Part shown: in pieces, positions 30,501 to 43,600 of the stretch | Layout of the letters: each line of letters begins with the position of its first letter | How positions within the stretch are numbered: the stretch's first letter is position 1 | Assembly: GCA_003254905.1 (NCBI GenBank) | Contig: QANU01014181.1 | Span: 1 to 64,000 of the forward strand | Length of the DNA stretch: 64,000 bases | Direction of reading: 5' to 3' | Source of the DNA: Nissolia schottii | Taxonomy: Eukaryota; Streptophyta; Magnoliopsida; Fabales; Fabaceae | Notes under the pieces: model-generated | Seen by the model: the letters and a program-made list of their open reading frames with translations, nothing else | The model's database searches: none | Told to the model about the DNA's origin: nothing | Program-made: the position numbers and the translations under genes

Positions 30501-33500
30501 GTAGGATTTTATAGGATATGAGATACATTAAAAGTTCATCTAATAAAGAATATAATATGAGTTGACACAAATATAAAATAATTTTAAATAACAGAAGATA
30601 AATAGACTTTTGATGTAAAATGGTGAATTGACTTCAAAATCCTAGCAAAGTCAAATGAAGATCTGTTGAATAGAGAAAACTGAATAGAAGTTCTTGCCAA
30701 CTCAGTGCATGTTGTGCCTATATCCTATTGGCAACACTGTTTGATTTCAATGCATAATTTCATATTCAAGACATCATCATCAAGGAAATTAACTTAGGCA
30801 AATTATTAATATTGCTTTGTTGACATTATAAAATTTAAAGTACGTTCCACGCCAAAAAAATAAATAAATAAAAAATTTTAAGTGCGTTCAATAAATATTC
30901 TAAGATTGTAAGAGTTGTATAAAATTTTATTATATATATAATGAGATTAATTTTGATTTTAATAATGTAAAATGTTTTAGCTTAATAATAATTAAATATT
31001 ATCATATATATATATTTATGATTTTTGAGATAGTTATCACATAATTAGTTTGTTCTCAATGGTGTGATAACACATAATTTGATAATTGTATAATATTTAT
31101 ACTAATAATGTATCAAAATATCGAATTGTTATTTAATATTAGAAGTCAATCCTCTCATATAAAAATTGTACATAACATTATCATATGCACATTTACATTA
31201 ATTAAGTCACCTTAAAAATATAAAAAGTTAAAAAGGTAAAAATATTAATAATAAAGATGTACACATAATTTTGTCAATAATTTTCTTTAATATCGTGTGA
31301 AGTTACAAATAGTAAAAAAGGTACTTCTTTGTATCTCAATAGTTATCTCTTACTCTTACATTTTTCTAGATTACACATATTCAGATTACATCTGTACATG
31401 CGCATTTAACTCACATCAAGTTAGTCAAGTTTAACATCAAATTAAAAACTACTAAGAACAAAACTAATACTATTGTCATAACACTAAAAATAATCAAACA
31501 AGCCACCAACTACAAGGAACAACCCATCGCGGACGTAACTAGACAGTTCAACTTAAAAATCGTAAATAGTTTAATCGTTAGTTGCATGCAAATGTTAGCA
31601 TAGGATAGGATTTACTTCAAAGGTTGATAACCTAAGTTGGAAAACCTAGAAAAGCAAGAATGAAACACGCGTCCGGGTTATTAGGTGCACTGTAGCTCTA
31701 GGCTGGTACCGTCAAATTAGGGTCATTCAATAACCCATTTTAAGGGTTAAAAAAAATTGTCAATTTAGTTTTAAAAAACATATTGATGCCTTATATGTCA
31801 GATAAAAATTAAGTATTAAATTAATTTTTATAAAATATTAACATAATTTTTAAATTTTCAAAATTTTGTCTAATTATTGCTTAAAATTTCATAATTATTA
31901 ACAAAAAAGACTAACAGAAATAATATTTTAAATTTTTTAAAAATTAAGTTAATAATTTATATTTTTAAAAATTATTTAAAACACTTAAATACTTTTTAGG
32001 GACTAAATTCACCCTAAATTCAAATACTAAACAAAGTCATGGAATCCAAGATAGATTACGTACATATGAAACACGTGGCGCATAATTAGACTGTCCAAGA
32101 TCCTATACTCGAAAAGTCACGAGTAGGGCCACACAATTTGTATATGTGACAAAGGATTGAAGGACACGTGACCTACAAAAGACTTTATTGCTACAATTCT
32201 CTTGGATTTCAATGTTTGGTTAGCCGACACTCGCGGCGCTTGTTAAGCCGTCGAAAATTTCTACCAAGAAACCCTAAATATCTCAAGTCTTCTAAAACGA
32301 CGTTGCTTTGTAGTAGTTGTTGCCATGTCAGTGTCCTATTATCAAGCACTAAGCTATATATCTCAGAACTAAGAAGCAGAAACATTAATTGACTAATGAA
32401 AGGTACCTTACCTCGTGGGGTTTCTTAGAGGACACAAAACTCCACAAAATTAGAAGGTAATTCTCAAGGGTTTTCTCCCTTTTTTTGGGTTCCTTTCTTG
32501 ACATTGTCAGCTAAGCTTAAACCCGCCACAGTTAAATCTTTGAACTTGTTGCAAGTTATACACTCTTTATCATTCATAAGATTTTGTATAAATATTTTTT
32601 TTCATTGGTATTTAGACTCTATTATTAATATGATCGATTAAGATAACTTATGATGTTGTGACAACATCTCTTGAGATATTTTCTTTCCTCCTTGAGTCTC
32701 AAATTCGTAACTCAAAGAGATAAACTTACTTACCACTCAATTAACCTTATGTTGGTATGAGTAACCTTTTTATATCACTAAATAATGTTGACAGTTTTTA
32801 TTTCAAATTGAGCGAGTCTCCTAAAATGAGGTATACGGTTACTTTCTTCTATAAAAATATTTTAATATAATTATTTTCACAAATCAATTAATGATATATA
32901 ATCTTAACAATACTTTAATCCCTTTTTTATTATTTGTCGTAGATAGCGAGACTGATTAGATTTGAACACACAACTCCTTGACATAAGATTAAAAGAGATG
33001 TAACTTAAGTTATTAGTTGTTAATAACAGTACTTTAATCCCTTACTTACATAGAAGCCTCAATTATTATTTCTTACGCACACAAAACATGTTTGTAGGTT
33101 TACTACCTCATATTTTAACTGCATAATGAAATTGATGAATAATAAATAAATATATCTACAATATAACTATCAAAACTCACATTTATTATGAATATGATAA
33201 AATATGAGGTGAAATGCTAGAATGGTACCTATATTAAAATCTTTAGAATCAAGAAAATTCTTATATAATTATAAATCACCAATTTAAATGTGATCGTCAC
33301 ACGTTGAATAACGATTTAATTATTGATGATAGATCTTTTAAAATGAAAGGAAATGTGATTGTTATTAAGTGACTTGAGCCATATTCAACGAGACAATCCA
33401 AGCACACACAAATTTATCTTATACTATCAATCAACAGAGAGTTCGGGTAAAAATGAGTGGGATTTAATTGGAGGAGAGATGCCACACTAATCAATAACTA

Positions 33501-33842
33501 GGCCAAGTGAGCAAACGACAATGTCGCTCAATCATGCACAGACAAGCGTAACGTGGAGAACAAACAAACAAATAACGTTAAATATAGTAAAACTCATGTC
33601 AGCCAATCAAAAAAGTTGGAATCAAGATGGTAAAGGTAATAAACAACACTCACATGTATGTCGAGCAAGCGCGTGTAGACCAACGCGCCGACGATGAGGA
33701 AGACAGAGAAGACCAGAACCACCGTGGATCTCGACAACGACTTCATCACCGACCACCATATTCCGTCCTTGAAATGACGAGAAAGCCCCGACCCGTAATT
33801 CTCGTGCCCGTGCCCGATCACAACGCTGTGGCTCTCTCTCAT
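27588..33842 (-). CDS. GT90-family protein O-glucosyltransferase (rumi/CAP10-like)
   Basis: Six exons on the minus strand: 33842-33654, 30419-29839, 29093-28901, 28650-28586, 28453-28243, 27950-27588. All have GT-AG borders and matching phases, and give 533 residues, a usual size. Exon 1 encodes a short cytoplasmic part and a signal anchor (VVLVFSVFLIVGALVY, residues 41-56), so this is a type II Golgi/ER membrane protein. The luminal CAP10 domain shows CPDYFRWIHEDLRPW, FKLVILKGKVYLETY, LPDLELMFDCVDWPVV, DIVFPDWSFWGW, EPYAYWKGNP, CNVSDKQDWNARL, YIEGSAWSVSEKYILACDS and VKPHYYDFFTRGL. Animal relatives add glucose or xylose to protein Ser; plant members are implicated in cell-wall glycan synthesis and their substrates are poorly known. 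Intron 1 is 3.2 kb. Confidence 0.95.
29094..29838 (-). other. Intron 2 of the GT90 gene
   Basis: 745 bp, AT-rich. Words such as aaattgatgt and catcaaatttt resemble those in the foldback at 40439-40681, so a decayed MITE may be present, but ends were not found. Confidence 0.6.
30420..33653 (-). other. Intron 1 of the GT90 gene (3.2 kb)
   Basis: Very AT-rich. Donor acat/gtgagt at 33653 and acceptor ttgtaccag at 30420. No coding exon or complete mobile element was recognised in it. The region 30840-32040 is extreme AT with several short repeats. Confidence 0.8.
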
Positions 33843-34700
33843 GTTCTGCTTCTTGTCTTTGATGAATGACAACTACGTTAATGCCTCGGTTTTTGAGATA
33901 CGCTCCACCCCCCCCCCCCTTTTGAGGATTTGAGCTTCTCGTACCTTAAACGGTTCAGAGATGCAAACTTTGAAATGGTTCTTCAATTGGGTCGAAGGGT
34001 TTCGGCCAATTGGAGAGAGATTTGCAGCTAAAATAGGAGACTCTGTTTTTCCCCCGTTTTTTCTTGTCTTTTTGAGGCTCTGTCTCTCTTTTGTTTTGAA
34101 CAATGATGGCTGAAGAATTGAGAAGAAAGAGAAATTCTGGTGAGTAAAGTGATGATGCAGTGGGAATTCATTAAGTGAAGAGATAAATATAGAAAGAAGA
34201 ACATCAGAGAGAGAGAGAGAGAGAGAGATGAACCTGTGATTTATTTTTTCCTTTTTGTTTGTGTTTGTTTTGTGACAATGGGAATGGGGTTAATTAGCGG
34301 GAGAATCTGAAAAAAGACGTCTAACTTTTTAACAAACTAAAAAGGCCTGCGGATCGGAAATTAATTCAAAATCAAAAGGATAAAAATGATGTGAAAGAAA
34401 ATGTTACAATTAAAAAAATAGAGAAAGATTTTGGGCAGAGAGGATAGAATAGAAAGAGAAGAAATTAAGAGGGTGGATGTGAAAATGTGAATTCAAAGTA
34501 GAAAGAGGATAGAGTTCTTTTTCTTTTGAGGGATGAATCTCGTGAGCTAGCAACTTGCACGAGAGAGCATGCGGACTCTCTTTCTCACACTGCCTGTGTT
34601 GTTTTGCTTGATTGATTGCTGACAAACATTTAACATTTAATATACAGCACAAGGAACGGCAGAGGACAAAGGAAGAGAGGAGGAGGGGTTATTGTGTCTT
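33843..34700. other. 5' region of GT90 gene with simple repeats
   Basis: Contains a C run of 13 (33908-33920) and a GA repeat (34206-34228). Both lie upstream of the GT90 start on its transcribed side, so they may be in the 5' UTR or promoter. Plant genes often have GA-rich 5' UTRs. Confidence 0.6.
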
Positions 34701-37140
34701 TTTATGGCGTTTTGGAAACGAAAGTTGATGGCCACAATTTGGGAACCGTACAAAAAGTTTGGACAATTACTAGTGTGCAGAGCTTCTGTGCAGATCTTGA
34801 GAATTTAGTTATTGGCATTCCCCCCTCAATTAAGTTGTTATTCCTCCATCATTTTCTCATGCTTGTAATAATGTTTTTCAATCTCAAATGTTGTTTTTTC
34901 TTCCATATACTGCATTCTTTCGCAGAGTGATTAATGATCATATATTATCTGATTTTGCATTACTAAGTCCTTCTCATTAATAATCCTTTAATATCATTGG
35001 CAATTTAAGATAATTGTATGATAATTTTGAATTTGAATGCTCTGAAGTGTGGGAATGTCTTTTTAGAGAATAGAGAAAATTGAATATTATGTATGAGTTC
35101 ATTTTATTGATCTCAATGTGTATGTTTTTATTTATTTTTTCTTTAAAGTGACATTCTCACTCTTATTGATTTAAATTTGATAATTTGATACAATTAATAA
35201 AATCATATCCATAATAATATTTATCTTTCCTTTTCAATTATTGTGATTAATAATCGTTGTCCGCCCCTGCCTCGACAGGTTGGACTTGTTTTGTCATCCC
35301 TACTTGAAACAATATCAAATTTCTTTGGGTATTTTGATTAATTCAAAATCATGAATTGAAAAGATTATGAATTTCATATTTATGAAGTTCATAAACATTA
35401 GAAAAATCAAATTTCCTCTTGCTCTACTTTAACAGAGCTTGAAAGTAAAGTTTCACTGATATATTACTCAAGAAATAATTCCTTTCAATAAATTTAATCA
35501 AAATGTAAACATAGACTTGGTGATCATATAATACTAAACTATGGGAGAGATTCAACAGCCAAAAGTAAAATAAGAACTTCAAAAAACATATTTAAATTGG
35601 AAATGTGCTAAAGTTGCTTTCATAACCTTAACCTAATTTTGTGGGTAAAATTTGACTCTTGAAAATTGACATCCACATGCAAATAGAACGGGATGGGATA
35701 CTATAGTACATAATATAGAAATATCACACTTTGCAGGCAATATAATTTTCTACTTTAGTGCTTGGTGGCCTATGAACTTAGTGTCAGCAAGGTGATTTAA
35801 ATGACAGTGTTGCAGTTTTTTGTACTGATATTGGGTGGGGTTGTAGTTGTATTATGTTAGGTGTCATGCATGTGTTTTGTGGTTTTGATGCTGGCTTGTA
35901 ACTGACCTCACCCCAGTTAATGGGACTTTGGTGAAGTCTCATTCATAAAAAATAAAATTAAATAAAATTAGGTAATGCTCTGTTTGGTTGTTAAAAGTGT
36001 AAGCATAAATTGATTTGATTTTTGGAATTTAAAAAATAATATTTTAATTCTTGAAATTATAATTCATAAATTAAGTTAATCATTATTATAATTCATAAAT
36101 TAAGTTAATCATTCAGTTCATAATCATCATGTTTTTTTAATCTCTTACCTTAAACGGGGGTTGCGATAAGAACTGAAACTCCAAATGAGATTGCAATACC
36201 ATTTGAAGTTGAAAATGTAGTTGTGACAATACTTAAGATCGTATTTCGATTGATATGACAACTTCATTTTCAAATGCATATGCTCTCATAACCTTATTTG
36301 CAGTCTTAGGTGAGGTCACAACTTATTTACAATCTTAATTGTTATCACGGTCATATGTAATATCTTAAATCAGCGAAAACGTGATGACACTTGAAAAACT
36401 TAACCTACAAATCACAATTTTAAAAATTAAAAAGTTGAGTTTTAAATTTTAGAAATCAAAGTGAGTCGAACTTATAATTTTGGGGACCAAAGCGATTATT
36501 ACAAAAAAAAAAAAAAAAGAATTCTACTTTAGAAAATGTACCCATTAAAATATTTCTTTAATCAATTTAACTAAGTATAATATATATGTTAAAAAAGAGC
36601 CTTCAAAAATACTTTAGTGGATGGACCATCAACTGTAAATTATCGGTAAAGTACTTTTGTGGATGGGCCATCAATTATTAATTATTGGGCTTACCACTTA
36701 ATAAAAGGGTTCAGTCTTTTCAAATGTAAAAGAAAAATATTGTACTAAGATACCTAATATACATGAATGAATCGCAGGCTCAACAGAGACCACAAATAGA
36801 ATACTAGCTTGGCTAAGCTCCTTGGTGGCCTGCAACATAAAGCCCTTCCCTTCCCTGTGAGTTTTAGCCATGATATGATATGACAGATGGCTTCCATTAC
36901 CATAATATTTGGTTGCGTACTTCAATTTTGAAAATGAATTGCATTTCATCATATTATAGTTCCAATTTTTAAAGTACCTTGACTTGTACAATAAGCTAGT
37001 AATGATTTGATGGATTAAGGGAAACAGGAAGTTATATTGACGTCATGTGGATGAGGAGTAAATAAGAAGAATGATCATGTACAACATAATGTTGTTAGTG
37101 TATTTATCACTTTCTCGACGAACTTTTCATGTCACGATTT
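34701..37140. other. Intergenic, no gene seen
   Basis: AT-rich. A 29-bp direct repeat (ttataattcataaattaagt...) occurs twice in tandem at about 36057-36113. The open frame at 36698-36991 has no recognisable feature and is not called. Confidence 0.5.
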
Positions 37141-37142
37141 GA

Positions 37143-37271
37143 GTGCATGTTTAGTTTTTGATGGTGGGACACCTAAAATTGATTCTTAGCTTCTTTAATA
37201 TAAATAAAAATTTGTCAATTTTAAAACTCCAAAATCAATTTTGAGCCACCACATTGAAAATCCAAACACAT
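37143..37271. mobile_element. MITE-like element (TGTTTGG type)
   Basis: Imperfect terminal inverted repeats: gtgcatgtttagtttttgatggtgg at the left against the complement of ccaccacattgaaaatccaaac at the right. Inner inverted words aaaattgatt and aatcaatttt are also present. About 129 bp with no coding. It has the same architecture as 46388-46515. Confidence 0.55.
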
Positions 37272-37593
37272 TAAAAATTGGGCTCTTTTTATCATTCTTA
37301 ATAACACATTACTCTCATAAATTAGGTTATTTTTGTATATAAATTATGCTAATTAAAATGAATAGATGATAGTTTTCCATCCTTCAACAGGAAGTTACCC
37401 TACCAATCTTAGTTTTCTTTTCATGCTCGCACTACAATGACAGCTTCCACTCTGCTTTAAAGATCATGAGCAAAAGAAGTGATTCTAGCTCATGATAATC
37501 AATATGAATTTCATTTTAGTATTTCCATCACTAACAAATGAGGAAAACAACAAAAAGGAGATAAACAAAAAGAGAAAAGTGAAACAACCACTA

Positions 37594-40201
37594 TTACTTC
37601 TTCTTCCCTGCTTTCCCTTCCTTTCTCCTTATGATTTCATCAGCATATTTGATACCCTTACCTTTGTATGGTTCCGGGGGTCTCCATCTCCTAATGGAAG
37701 CAGCGAATTGACCAATATCAGACTTGTCATAGCCACTAACTGTGACTCTGGTGTTGTCTTCCACCTTCACTTGGAGGCCATCAGGGATTGTCATCCTAAC
37801 AGGATGAGAAAATCCAAGATTCAGCACTAGATCTTTTCCTTCTACCATGGCACGGTATCCGACACCGACAAGTTGAAGTTTCTTTTCGAAACCTTTAGAT
37901 ACTCCAACCACCAGGTTGTCTGTCAGCGTCCTAATCACATGCATTTATTTGTGAACCACGTAAGAGTCAAATATATGAATATACAAACAAATGAATAACA
38001 ATAGCAAGAGTTCAGAGTCCAATTCTCCTAACAACAAAAGAAAGGTGAATGAAGAGTATCTGAAAAATGTATTGTATAAAATTGTATAGGTTAGAGATTA
38101 TTCACAAATGCAGGCATCAGTCTGACTTGAATTCTTTTAGGATGCTTCCACATCTGATGTGATAACACAAAAAAAATCAATCCCTGAAACTACCAAGGTT
38201 TAATTGTAAAAGTTAACTTCAGTAAGGGTGAGATCAATGTTCTCACCATCTGCAGCTATTAAAACCAGAAAAGACCAGGAGCCTTTTTTTTCTTCTTCTT
38301 CTTATTATCAATATACACACACCTTAATAAAATGGGGCGAAAGAGTGAGGATACAATCAAAAGTTCTCAATCAAAAATTAATGGAATCCTATCACCAATA
38401 TGAATTTTTACTTCCAATTCTCTCTCTCTTCTTGGGAAAAATAATCATGAACTGCTTGTTTTAGAACAGAAAGGAAAAGAGCAAGAATCCTCAGGGTTCC
38501 AATTGCCAGTAACTCTTGGAATTCCTAAACAATGAATCCTACAAGTTAGTATTTAGAAAAGATAGTCATCATAAAACCCCTAAATTGTCGTGATTAATAA
38601 AACATATCCTGAATTAAAGTCTTCTATTCTCAATGGCTGCATTCATAGCTTGAGTAAATGTTAACCAAATACTAACTACAAAAATCAAGCTCAACTAATT
38701 TATTGTCATGGTCATATCTAATGAGAAGGAAACATCAACAAAGGAATTAAAATTTATAAATTTACTACCATCATTATGCCCAAACATTGTCAACACCTAT
38801 TGTATCCTACTTTGATTATCTAATATAAAATGTAAGTCCGTTAAGAAACTAGTTTTGAACTAAAGTGAAATATCATGTATTGAGACAGAAACAGAAATGA
38901 CATATTCCAAAGTCAAGGGTCTGCAAAATGAAATACCTAAACAGCCCATGCATTTGATTGGCCCTTCTGGTTTCGACTGCCTTTCTAACCCTTAGAGCCC
39001 CTGACTCCTCCCTGTCAACAATCACTTCTCGAGGATAAGTTAATCCAAGTTCTCCGAGGGGACCTTTTACTTGTATATCCTGCCCTTCCAATTTGATTGT
39101 AACATTGGATGGAACTGTAATTGGTTGCTTCCCAATTCGTGACTCCTTACATTCGGTAGTCTTTCTAAAGAAACCAATATTAACAGCAGGAACACTTGAA
39201 GCTCTAAGCTTGGTTCTCTCGCCCAAGAAAACAGACTTTAAATTGCTGTAATAGGATAGCAAATGACTAGTGAGATTTCTCAAATTTATGAACTAATTAA
39301 TTTGAATTAATGAGTTTTTTCATCAACAAAGAAATTGTATCAATTTAATGAATCCAATTAAAATAAATATACAGTAAAATAACACCCCGAGAGTGTCTGA
39401 AATACATACATACAAGGCCTTGTTTACTTGATGTTAGTTATTTTCCAATTTGCAGCCTTGTGATCAATGCAAAAAATGCAACTCTTTAACAAAAGTAAAG
39501 TGCTATGCCCTACTAGAAAATAATACATGCCTCAAATCAAGATTTTTGTATAAAAGAAACAAACAAAGTGACGACCACAACAACAATCTCAAAAGGAAGA
39601 ATTTATCCCCATGAGAAAGTTGTTAGAGGACTTCCTGTTGAACAATTGAGAAAATATGCTCATTGAACTTCTCTTCAACCCTGCACATGTCACTAGGGGG
39701 AAAAGAAAGTCCAGAATCATCATTTCTCAAACACTAACCGAACTCCTCACAAGCATTTCATCAAACGCCCAATATGCAACATCCTTACATAAATTCCAAC
39801 CACTGAATTACAACATTATTATCTTGATAACCAGAACCAACTCAAAACCCACAAATTACCCCAAAATCCAGCACACAATTCCTTAAACCTAATTGAGAAT
39901 TGAAGGAGCATGGGCAATTCTTGTAAAAGAGAACTAACATTCACATGCTTCATATCAGCCAGAGAGACTTCAGAATAATGGGCAGTGCCAAGTTTGAAAC
40001 TTTATGTGCTCCTATGATAAGGGCTAAATCCCATAATGGGTTCTTCTGAATTCATAGTAATTCAACAATTTAAAACCATATAATGAGCAATTATTGAAGA
40101 ACAGTGTAAAGTGCAATGCAACACAACAATGACCTAGCGTTGCATAAGAGAAAAAAGAATATTGACCTGATTTGTAAAGAGGAGGTGACTGAGGAAGCCA
40201 T
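37594..40201 (-). CDS. RPL6: Plastid 50S ribosomal protein L6 (uL6c), nuclear-encoded
   Basis: Three exons on the minus strand: 40201-40167, 39245-38937, 37930-37594, phases matching, 226 residues. Exon 1 encodes only the first 11 residues ([11 protein letters not shown]), the start of a plastid transit peptide rich in Ser. The mature protein starts near [12 protein letters not shown] and shows L6 signatures: [77 protein letters not shown] and [16 protein letters not shown]. The last of these is the bacterial L6 C-terminal motif. L6 binds 23S rRNA near the sarcin-ricin loop at the base of the L7/L12 stalk. Intron 1 is 921 bp and intron 2 is 1006 bp. Confidence 0.96.
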
Positions 40202-40438
40202 TGTTGTTACAATGCTTCTCTTCTTCCACTAACATGAAGAGAGAGAGGCTTATCCAGCTACTGTTATCTGCTACTACACTGAAGGTGTGATTGGTAATTT
40301 CACTTTCTGGCCCAAAGAAATTTACATGGGTGCCCTTATGGATATTGGGCTATAGTCTATATCGTTCAGGCCCAAAACCCAAAGATCAATTTACTTTTTT
40401 TGTTCCCAAGCCCAGCCCAACATCAATATAATTTTTTT
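40202..40438. promoter_or_regulatory. Upstream region of RPL6
   Basis: Includes the short 5' UTR (ccactaacatgaagagagagagg on the plus strand, near 40227-40250). The words tgggcc/ggcccaa occur repeatedly (about 40310, 40345, 40370, 40410). Such GGCCCA elements are known promoter sites of plant ribosomal and plastid ribosomal protein genes bound by TCP factors. The assignment is inference from their position. Confidence 0.5.
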
Positions 40439-40681
40439 AATTAAACATTAAATTGGTTCATGTAGTTAGCAACATCAATTAATTTTGTCTCAAATATTTT
40501 AAAACAATCAAAATTGTCTCTAAAGTTGTAAAAATTCATCAAATTTGTCCCTTGGGCTAAGGTAATGAGGGACAATTTTTGATGAATTTTCGGCAACTTC
40601 AAAAATAAATTTCGTGGTTTTGAAACTGAGAATAAAATGATTGATCTTGACAACTTTAGGAACCAATTTGATGTTTTAATT
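40439..40681. mobile_element. Foldback MITE, 243 bp
   Basis: Long inverted repeats: aattaaacattaaattggtt at the left and aaccaatttgatgttttaatt at the right (each about 55 bp with mismatches). A second inner pair is attcatcaaatttgtccc against gggacaatttttgatgaat. Nearly the whole element can fold into one hairpin. No coding. Confidence 0.7.
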
Positions 40682-43600
40682 TTTTTTCTAGAATACATGT
40701 ATCCTCTAATCAGAAGCAATATTATTCAAGTTGAACAGGATCTGTTGCATGATAAAACTCTTTCTTCTAAGATTTAACATAACTTTATACTGAGGGCTCG
40801 AACTCAAGAACATTTATATAATCTTGAATAATATTTCATAAGTTATTTATTTATTTATTGACCGGAAAAAGGACATTTATTTTGTTTGGTATATAACTAT
40901 GGACATACAGCTAATTCGATAATAAAAATTAAAAATATGGTCTCCTATATGGACCAGTCGTATAGGTTGAGGCAGGTTTTTGTAGCACAAATGGCCAACA
41001 TCTCTTACCTTTTTTTGCTTATGGAGTCATATTAATCTGTTCTGCTTTTCTTATTAAGCCACTTTTTTCTGGTAATGTTTGGTTTAGCTAAAGTGAATTT
41101 TGAGAAGTGATTATTTTTTTCTTTGAAAAACTTTAAAATCAATGATTTCCAATGAAAAACGATTCTCCCTTTACGTATTTCCCTTTCGCTTTCAGTTACC
41201 CTTTCGCTTTCAGTTACAAGACTATAGTTACACTAGGGGTGTCAAGCGGGTCGGGCCGATCTGTTAAGGCCTGGCTCGTTCGGGTACACGGGCCTAAACA
41301 AGCCAGGTTAAAATTGTGTATATTTTTAGGATCCGACTCATTTATTGTCGGTTTGCGGATCTAAACAGGTCAACCCACCAACTCGTTTATTTTTTTAAAA
41401 AATTAAAATTTTGGTCTATTTTTTATGATTTAAATACAAAGTTGTGAATAAGTATGCGCGGTCATTTTTAATTATTTTTTATCGTCTATCTATTAGTTAA
41501 TCAGAAAAAAATAGTTTATGTAAAATTTGAGGATCCAATTTCCGATAGTAATAAATAGAGAAAAATTAAGGTTTTGTGATTTTTTCGTCTTTATCTCTTT
41601 ATTGTAGTTACGAAATCTTTAATTTTGAATAGGTATACAAATAGTAGCATGTTTCAATTAAGAAATTATTTGCAAAGCTTTGATAGAAAAAGAAAGGGAT
41701 ACCAAGAGAATGTATTTAATTAACACCTACAGTCTAAACCAACATGATAATCAAGAAGTTTTAAAATATCTAAAAAATGTTTTAATTATAACTAAAACAA
41801 CTTAGCAATTTAGTTTGCAAATTGGGCTTCAAGATGAAGATCTAAAACTTTAATTTGGACTTCAATTTAAACGTGAAGTATCAATTATTTTGACAGCCCT
41901 AATTTACACTAACAAGAGAAGATCCTACCAAGAAAGGTGATCTTAGATAGGGCCTAGGGGCTATAGGTTTTTCATAGTAAAATATAAGGTAAAATGTGTA
42001 AATTACTCTAAATTAGGTAAATTGCACTGCATCTTAATTTTTCTTTGTGGATGATCACTATGTTCAATCAAATTATTATTTTCATTTTTATTTCATGTGC
42101 TATCTGTTAGGTTAGTAAAATAAAAAAAAAATTGTCTTATTTTTAAATTTTTGTACTCACTATTTTTTCATAAAATATTTTAAAAAATAATTTATTATTA
42201 TTTTTATTTGTTTTGCATTTTTTTAAATAAAAAATATATGAAATAAAAACATAAATATAACGGATCATTAGTAATTAATTATAATAATAAAATAAAATAA
42301 AATATAATTTTGCACATAATTTTAAGGTAAAGTATAAATTTTATAAACCTCAATGATAATTTATGCAATCTACTCTAAAATATATGATATGCGTGGAAAG
42401 AAGAGTTATACAAGAAATTAAAATATATAAAAATGAGATAGATTGTTGGTCCTACTGCGACATTTGCATTTGTAAGAGCTAAGAAGACACTCTTGATTTT
42501 TGAACGGTAAAGTAGATTTTAAGTTGGATTAGGCCCATGTTTCAAGATAATACGGCAGAGCTAGCGCTGGATATGACCACCTTTATGCTGTAAAGCATAG
42601 CAGTATACCACACATGAAAACATAAATGATTTTTTGTACTCACGATTCATATTCATAGATATTTATTAGACAAAAGTATAAGCGCCTGTGTTCTTAACTG
42701 GTGAAACCATTTAAGGTGGAGCTTGAAATGTCATTTTTGTGTATTTATTTTCATGGTACTTTACTAGTACACTAGAATAGAATTTCTTTGAAAACATGTC
42801 AAGTTCCTCTAGAATTTACATACTATTTTTCCTGGTTTTGGTGACTTCATTCTGCTTATATAAATTAGTGTCAATATGATATGATGATGATGATTCAAGA
42901 AGTGTCATGTGTGCTTGGTTCTCTTTTCATCACATGAAAGAATATTGCTAATTACTGGATGTGTGCAGAATTTGGGCAGTGTGAGTTGTTCACTAATCTC
43001 TATACACATTGCTTCTTCATTTTTTGACATATTTTTTATGAGTTTTCATTTTCAAAAAATTGCTTTTTATATTTTTTGTGTGAAAAGATGCTTTCAGTGA
43101 GAAATATACTCAAAATCAGCTTTATCCCAGAAGACCTTTACTTTTTATTTCAAAAGTGCTTTACAAAGTTGGTCCACTTTATTACAAAAAATAGCTAGAT
43201 TAGTTAGTCCTCCACTCTTTTTTTCCCTTTATTTTTGACATACATTATTTAGTTGTCTTCACAAATTATTTCAAGGAAAAAAGTTTAGGTACAGAATAGT
43301 GGTATTCACACCTCAGCATAACAGTAGATCCATCTTAATTAAATTTATGTTTAACTTTTTTTATGGGTATTGATATTCGGCACAAACCGAATTTTAAGGG
43401 CACAACAACCACTTGTAACTCATAGAAATTTGAACTTTAGGTGCATTATTAATATAAAATTAAGGTCTATAGTTATATATCTCCTCTTAAAATTAATTGG
43501 TTTGCCCCTAGATTTTTTTCTGAAAAATTTTAATGAGGTCATCGATAATAAATTGAGTGTTAGCAGATATCGTTAGACGGTGTGATTCTCATCTTAAAAC

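Noticed and set aside
36698-36991. 97-codon frame on the minus strand
   Set aside because: Composition is ordinary for AT-rich DNA and no domain, splice or signal feature is visible.
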